From: Flavobacteriales bacterium UBA720 | Lineage (GTDB): Bacteria > Bacteroidota > Bacteroidia > Flavobacteriales > Weeksellaceae | Assembly (NCBI GenBank): GCA_002297505.1 | Contig: DBLQ01000060.1 | Location: forward strand, 28,633 to 38,519 | Reading direction: 5' to 3' | DNA length: 9,887 nt | Part shown: positions 6,735 through 9,887 of the stretch, piece by piece | Layout of the letters: every line of letters starts with the position of its first letter | How positions within the stretch are numbered: the first letter of the stretch is position 1 | Position numbers and translations under genes: made by a program | The notes under the pieces: model-generated | Database searches by the model: none | What the model saw: only the letters and a program-made list of their open reading frames with translations | Told to the model about the DNA's origin: nothing

Positions 6735-7984
6735 GATATTTCAATTAAATCAGTCCATTTTGTTGTGTAGCACTGTGACAGTCTTTCACGCAGCATTTTC
6801 TCCCGCCTACCGAGATCATTGGATGCCAGAGTCACCACAGGATCCATTTTTGATATGTTGAGCGTGTCCATCACGCGCATCAGTTTTTCGTGCCTTGGGT
6901 CTTCATTGAGAAAAAGGTTTCCCTGTCTGTAAGGCTGCGGTGTTATTCCGTGAACTACGACACCTGTTTTTTTATAACCATAGCCGGGTTTATAGATGAC
7001 GTCCAAAGCTTTACGTGCGTATTTTGCCAGAGTGATATTAGAATTCGAAGCATAGGGCAGATTGACGATGACTTTGTTGGCATATTGCATTTCATGAACC
7101 TTAAACTGGTTGGTGATAACAAACACTTCGATTTTGCTGCAATATGATTTCTCGGCACGGAGTTTTTCAGCGCATCTTGTCGCAAAAGTTGAGACACGCT
7201 CAGCAAGATTATCATAACTGTATTCATCATGGGCAAAACTTCTGGTGGTGGCGATGGCTTTTTTACGCTCCGTTTCCTCAAGGTCAAGATAATTTAAACC
7301 CGAAAGCTCTTTCTTCAGGCGCAGACCAACAATGCTCAACTGCTTTTGCACGGTATAGTCATCAAGCTGTGTGAAGTCATAGGCTGTTTTCACTCCCCAT
7401 CCCATCAGTTTTTTGGAGAGCTGCCTTCCGATGCCCCAGACATCTTCAATGGCCAGCCATTTGAGCGCTTTGATTCTTTTCTCGTCAGAATCGATGACAT
7501 AGACTCCGTTTAGCTTGTTAGAAAATTTCTTGGCAATTTTATTGGCTACTTTTGCCAAAGCTTTTGTAGGTGCAAATCCAACAGAAACCGGAATCCAGCA
7601 GTTTTTCTTGACCTTCTGGCGCATATCTAGCCCATATTCATAGAGATTATAATTCTGAAAACCCGTGAACTTCAAAAAGATTTCGTCAATAGAGTAGACT
7701 TCCACTTCAGGTGTATATTCAGCAAGGGTATTCATTACCCTTTTACTCATATCGTCATAAAGCTCATAGTTGCTGGAAAAGATGTGAATGTCATCTTTTA
7801 AAAATTCTTTCAGCATGAAAGCCGGCAGGCCCATTTTAATTCCAAGGTCTTTAGCTTCATTACTTCGCGCAATAACACAACCGTCATTGTTGGAAAGTAC
7901 CACGACGGGCTTACCGTTCAGCTCAGGCTGAAAGGCTCTTTCCGATGAAGCGTAGAAATTATTACAGTCGACTAAAGCGAACAT
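6731..7984 (-). CDS. umuC: UmuC, Y-family translesion DNA polymerase V subunit
   Basis: The 417-residue protein (E. coli UmuC has 422) begins with the polymerase motif MFALVDCNNFYASSERAF, with Asp6 as metal ligand and Tyr11 as steric gate. Next come VVLSNNDGCVIARSNEAK (29-45) and VYSIDEIFL with the catalytic Asp100-Glu101. A helix-hairpin-helix-like thumb follows around AIEDVWGIGRQLSKKL (178-192), then the little-finger domain. QGNLF (354-358) is a clear beta-clamp binding motif, and the tail SQCYTTKWTDL matches the DUF4113-type end of UmuC proteins. It copies past DNA lesions in the cytoplasm with UmuD'. The start at 7984 is chosen because it yields the canonical N-terminus. The frame stays open 58 codons further, but that would run into the SRAP gene. 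All catalytic residues seen are intact. It is first in a umuC-umuD operon and divergent from the SRAP gene across 60 bp. Confidence 0.95.
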   Translation of the reverse strand: MFALVDCNNFYASSERAFQPELNGKPVVVLSNNDGCVIARSNEAKDLGIKMGLPAFMLKEFLKDDIHIFSSNYELYDDMSKRVMNTLAEYTPEVEVYSIDEIFLKFTGFQNYNLYEYGLDMRQKVKKNCWIPVSVGFAPTKALAKVANKIAKKFSNKLNGVYVIDSDEKRIKALKWLAIEDVWGIGRQLSKKLMGWGVKTAYDFTQLDDYTVQKQLSIVGLRLKKELSGLNYLDLEETERKKAIATTRSFAHDEYSYDNLAERVSTFATRCAEKLRAEKSYCSKIEVFVITNQFKVHEMQYANKVIVNLPYASNSNITLAKYARKALDVIYKPGYGYKKTGVVVHGITPQPYRQGNLFLNEDPRHEKLMRVMDTLNISKMDPVVTLASNDLGRREKMLRERLSQCYTTKWTDLIEIS

Positions 7985-8013
7985 GATGATCTGGGAATGA
8001 ATTTTGTGGTAAA

Positions 8014-8032
8014 GGTAGACAAAATCACTACC
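8014..8032. promoter_or_regulatory. Dyad in umuC/SRAP divergent spacer (candidate operator)
   Basis: GGTAG (8014-8018) and CTACC (8028-8032) form a 5-bp dyad with a 9-bp centre, in the 60-bp spacer shared by umuC and the SRAP gene. On the umuC strand the downstream arm overlaps TACCTTTA, which resembles a -7 element (TAnnTTTG). A protein bound here could control both directions. SOS-type control is expected for such genes, but this is not a known LexA box that I recognise. Confidence 0.35.
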
Positions 8033-8044
8033 AAAAAAACGATT

Positions 8045-8710
8045 ATGTGCTACAGGTTTTCCACACAGTTTACAGCAAAGCAGCTCGAAGAATATTACAA
8101 CGCTTTTGAGATTGAGAATGAATACCACCTTCTGGATGAACTCAACGGTTTTGATCATCCCAAAACAGCCATCATTACCAATGAAGCGCCAAGTGAGATC
8201 GTCTCCGGTGTCTGGGGACTGCTGCCGGTGTGGGCCAAATCTGATTTTTACAAAAAAGCCAATACATTGAATGCACAGATCGAAGGTATTGAAAGCAAAC
8301 CATCATACAAAAACTCAGTAAATAACCGATGCCTTATCCCGGCGCATCTTTTCTATGAATGGCAGTGGCAGGACGCCAAGGGCAAAGAGAAAAAAAAGTT
8401 TGAAATTGCATTACGAGATCACGAGATCTTTTCTTTGGCAGGCATTTACAGTATATGGACGCATGCAAAGACCGGCAATCAATATAACACTTACAGCATC
8501 ATCACAACTGCAGCCAATGAGCTGATGTCTGAAATCCATAACACCAAAAAGCGGATGCCTGTGTGCCTTAACAGAAAGATGGATCAGGAATGGCTTGGCG
8601 GGAGAGTACTCGAAGATTTTGCATACCCCAATTACGACCCCGATCTCGTTGCTCACGAAATTGGTGGAGGAGTGGCGGATATACTGTTTCCGGAGAAGAA
8701 TACGGACTAA
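8045..8710 (+). CDS. SRAP-domain abasic-site shielding protein (YedK/HMCES family)
   Basis: The 221-residue protein is a complete SRAP domain. These proteins form a thiazolidine DNA-protein crosslink between Cys2 and abasic sites in single-stranded DNA, protecting the fork. The key residues are present: Cys2 (MCYRFS; exposed after Met removal), Asn76 (TLNAQIE), Glu105 (HLFYEWQW) and His165 in EIHNTKKRMPV. The GVWGLLPVWAK and PAHLFYEW blocks are typical. Start 8045 is required because Cys must be residue 2. An in-frame ATG at 7997 would bury the cysteine 16 residues in. The family-typical IH-RMPV region carries extra residues (NTKK). The gene diverges from umuC-umuD, in line with the known association of SRAP genes with SOS and translesion polymerase genes, so shared damage induction is likely. 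Confidence 0.95.
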   Translation: MCYRFSTQFTAKQLEEYYNAFEIENEYHLLDELNGFDHPKTAIITNEAPSEIVSGVWGLLPVWAKSDFYKKANTLNAQIEGIESKPSYKNSVNNRCLIPAHLFYEWQWQDAKGKEKKKFEIALRDHEIFSLAGIYSIWTHAKTGNQYNTYSIITTAANELMSEIHNTKKRMPVCLNRKMDQEWLGGRVLEDFAYPNYDPDLVAHEIGGGVADILFPEKNTD

Positions 8711-8905
8711 AATCAAATCTTTATAAGCCTATTCCTAAAAATAACTTTTGGTCACTTTGATCAAGATAAATCTGTTCTCTGCACTCTAACTTTTTCTGTA
8801 TTTGATTTTACTTAATGGCTCTAATACAGATAATGTTAAGGTAATTGAATTCCGGGGCTGTAGAAATTTCCCAGATGACTCCAGAGTTCAATATCAACTG
8901 AAAGC

Positions 8906-9390
8906 CTATCCATATTCTTTTTTCCACTCTTTTTTTAAACGGGCATATTTGCGGCAGTCTTCTGCTTGCTTCCATTTCTTATAAAAAATAGCTGCTGATA
9001 TGGCTTTCCCGGGGTCTCCTGTTCCCTTATCCAATGGCTTGTATCCTTTTCCAGCATCATATTTCCTGCCACCTTTATAATTATAGTATCTTCTCGCTCT
9101 TGTAAATCCCATTTGAAGATATTTTCTGGCCATATCTGCACCGACAAAATCATCCTTCTCGAGATAATCCAAAAACATTTTGTAAATCGATTCGGAACAC
9201 TATTTGGCAATCTCTTCATTTTTGAATCGCCAGTATTTTCCTATTTGAGACTTATATGGTTACAGGTCAAAACCGCTTGTTCACCTTTCCCTACTTTGTA
9301 TAGTTCCGGATGAAAACGATAGTCGATATCAGGTTTCCAAAAATAATCTTTGTTATTAAAATTAAGGTAGGTCGGTTTTTCTGTGCTCAT
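8906..9390 (-). pseudogene. DUF4385 gene broken by frameshift and nonsense
   Basis: ATG 9390 opens MSTEKPTYLNFNNKDYFWKP, then DIDYRFHPELYKVGKGEQAVLTC. A frame change near 9258-9262 (TGTAACCATAT on the coding strand; a G after TGT would restore CEPYK) leads to YKSQIGKYWRFKNEEIAK. An in-frame TAG at 9202-9200 follows, then CSESIYKMFLDYLEKDDFVG, ADMARKYLQMGFTRARRYYN, and an end in KKEWKKEYG at 8906. Order and content match the DUF4385 family over its full length; its function is unknown. The longest intact piece runs from the internal Met at 9178 (90 residues) and might be annotated as a gene, but it is only the C-terminal half. Two independent lesions, neither in a homopolymer, make real inactivation more likely than sequencing error. 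Confidence 0.85.
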
Positions 9391-9526
9391 TGCTTGGAAT
9401 TTACTAAGTCAATGTATTGCAAGATAAAAGCCATGAGAATATAAAATCATTTCAAACTGAGATCTTGACCATTCAACTCGTCAGCTGATAAACATTTAAC
9501 CTATCCATTTTAAAAATCTTTTCGGT

Positions 9527-9594
9527 ACTACGAAAAAGTAGTGATTTTATTTCAATTCCAATATTCAACTTTACACCAACAGAGCTGATCAGCT
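9527..9594 (+). promoter_or_regulatory. Control region of the helix-turn-helix gene
   Basis: In the 237-bp gap before the gene, ACTAC (9527-9531) and GTAGT (9538-9542) form a hairpin-like dyad. The perfect 12-bp palindrome AGCTGATCAGCT lies at 9583-9594, 34 nt before the ATG. A weak -7-like CAACTTTA lies at 9566-9573. AGCTGAT is also present exactly 100 bp upstream (9483-9489). The palindrome is a good candidate operator, and autoregulation by the downstream protein is possible but unproven. The rest of 9391-9526 shows no gene. Confidence 0.4.
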
Positions 9595-9627
9595 GTTCAA
9601 TTCATTTTAACATTTAAAATCACGGTT

Positions 9628-9887
9628 ATGAATATCGAGAGAACAGAATTTATAGCATGGATGGAACGGATCATGGAACGATTCGACCTCCTCAAAGAAC
9701 ACATCATATCAAAACAATCCAAGTATATTGAAATCGACGGCGAACAGCTGCTCGACAACCAGGATGTACTGCAGCTTCTGAAGATCAGTTCAAGATCCTT
9801 GCAGCGTTACCGCACTGACAAAAAGCTGCCGTATTATACCATCAGCGGCAAGCTGTATTACAAGCTATCCGATGTCCATCAGCTCAT
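9628..9887 (+). CDS. Helix-turn-helix protein of mobile-element type (3' end outside)
   Basis: The frame from ATG 9628 stays open to the window edge (86 residues and two bases). Residues 1-33 are a charged helix (EFIAWMERIMERFDLLKEHI) likely to dimerise. Residues 41-86 are a MerR/excisionase-like helix-turn-helix of the HTH_17 type (LLDNQDVLQLLKISSRSLQR, YRTDKKLPYYTISGKLYYKL, SDVHQL). Proteins of about 95-110 residues with this layout are common on Bacteroidota integrative and conjugative elements, often near rteC-like genes, where they are thought to act in regulation or excision. That context is known for the family and is not visible here. The protein lacks perhaps 10-25 C-terminal residues because of the window limit. 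Confidence 0.85.
   Translation, partial: MNIERTEFIAWMERIMERFDLLKEHIISKQSKYIEIDGEQLLDNQDVLQLLKISSRSLQRYRTDKKLPYYTISGKLYYKLSDVHQL

Noticed and set aside
7997..8044. Longer SRAP protein starting at 7997
   Set aside because: SRAP chemistry needs cysteine as residue 2; the ATG at 8045 provides it.
7985..8158. 58-residue N-terminal extension of UmuC
   Set aside because: The frame is open, but the canonical polymerase N-terminus begins at 7984 and the extension would overlap the start of the SRAP gene.
8802..8984. 60-residue plus-strand ORF after the SRAP gene
   Set aside because: It overlaps the DUF4385 remnant on the other strand and has no recognisable motif or start signal.
1..9887. CRISPR array, rRNA, tRNA or IS transposase
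   Set aside because: No regularly spaced repeats, no cloverleaf-like or rRNA sequence and no transposase motifs were seen on either strand.

Overview
The window looks like AT-rich chromosomal DNA from a member of the Bacteroidota, probably a flavobacterium of the Chryseobacterium/Elizabethkingia type or a sphingobacterium. The reasons are the kinds of protein present (DUF2931 lipoprotein, DUF3667 zinc-ribbon membrane protein, S41 peptidase with a typical Bacteroidota secretion signal), the lack of clear Shine-Dalgarno sequences, and a small helix-turn-helix protein at the right edge of a kind common on integrative elements of this phylum. The genus is an inference.

Layout, left to right. Positions 1-176 hold no gene, only a terminator-like hairpin, a helically phased direct repeat and a weak terminator. 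Positions 177-1117 (minus) are an S41 protease gene broken by one frameshift. A 271-bp divergent spacer with two inverted repeats separates it from two plus-strand lipoprotein genes (1389-2420, DUF2931; 2494-3495, unknown). Positions 3539-3957 (minus) are the decayed internal and C-terminal piece of an AAA ATPase. A tight four-gene minus-strand cluster follows (transcribed from about 5915 down to 3976): a secreted beta-rich protein with an unclear start, a small four-cysteine secreted protein, a frameshifted lipocalin-like secreted protein that the single-frame ORFs do not show, and a DUF3667 membrane protein. Genes abut or overlap by 4 nt. A 342-bp gap follows.

The best understood part is a DNA damage-tolerance module. 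umuC (Y-family polymerase, 6731-7984) and umuD (6258-6734) lie on the minus strand in the order umuC then umuD, overlapping by ATGA. Diverging from them over 60 bp is an SRAP-domain gene (8045-8710, YedK/HMCES type) that should shield abasic sites in single-stranded DNA. The shared spacer carries a dyad, and an 11-bp word from it recurs upstream of the helix-turn-helix gene at the right edge. UmuD has unusual residues at the scissile bond and just after the catalytic serine.

To the right, a DUF4385 gene is a pseudogene (one frameshift plus one in-frame TAG, 8906-9390). The window ends inside the helix-turn-helix gene (9628 onward), which suggests the edge of, or the inside of, an integrative or conjugative element. 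Broken genes are frequent, while umuC, the SRAP gene and both lipoprotein genes stay open over long distances. This fits a decaying accessory region, though single-base sequencing errors in short homopolymers could explain part of it.
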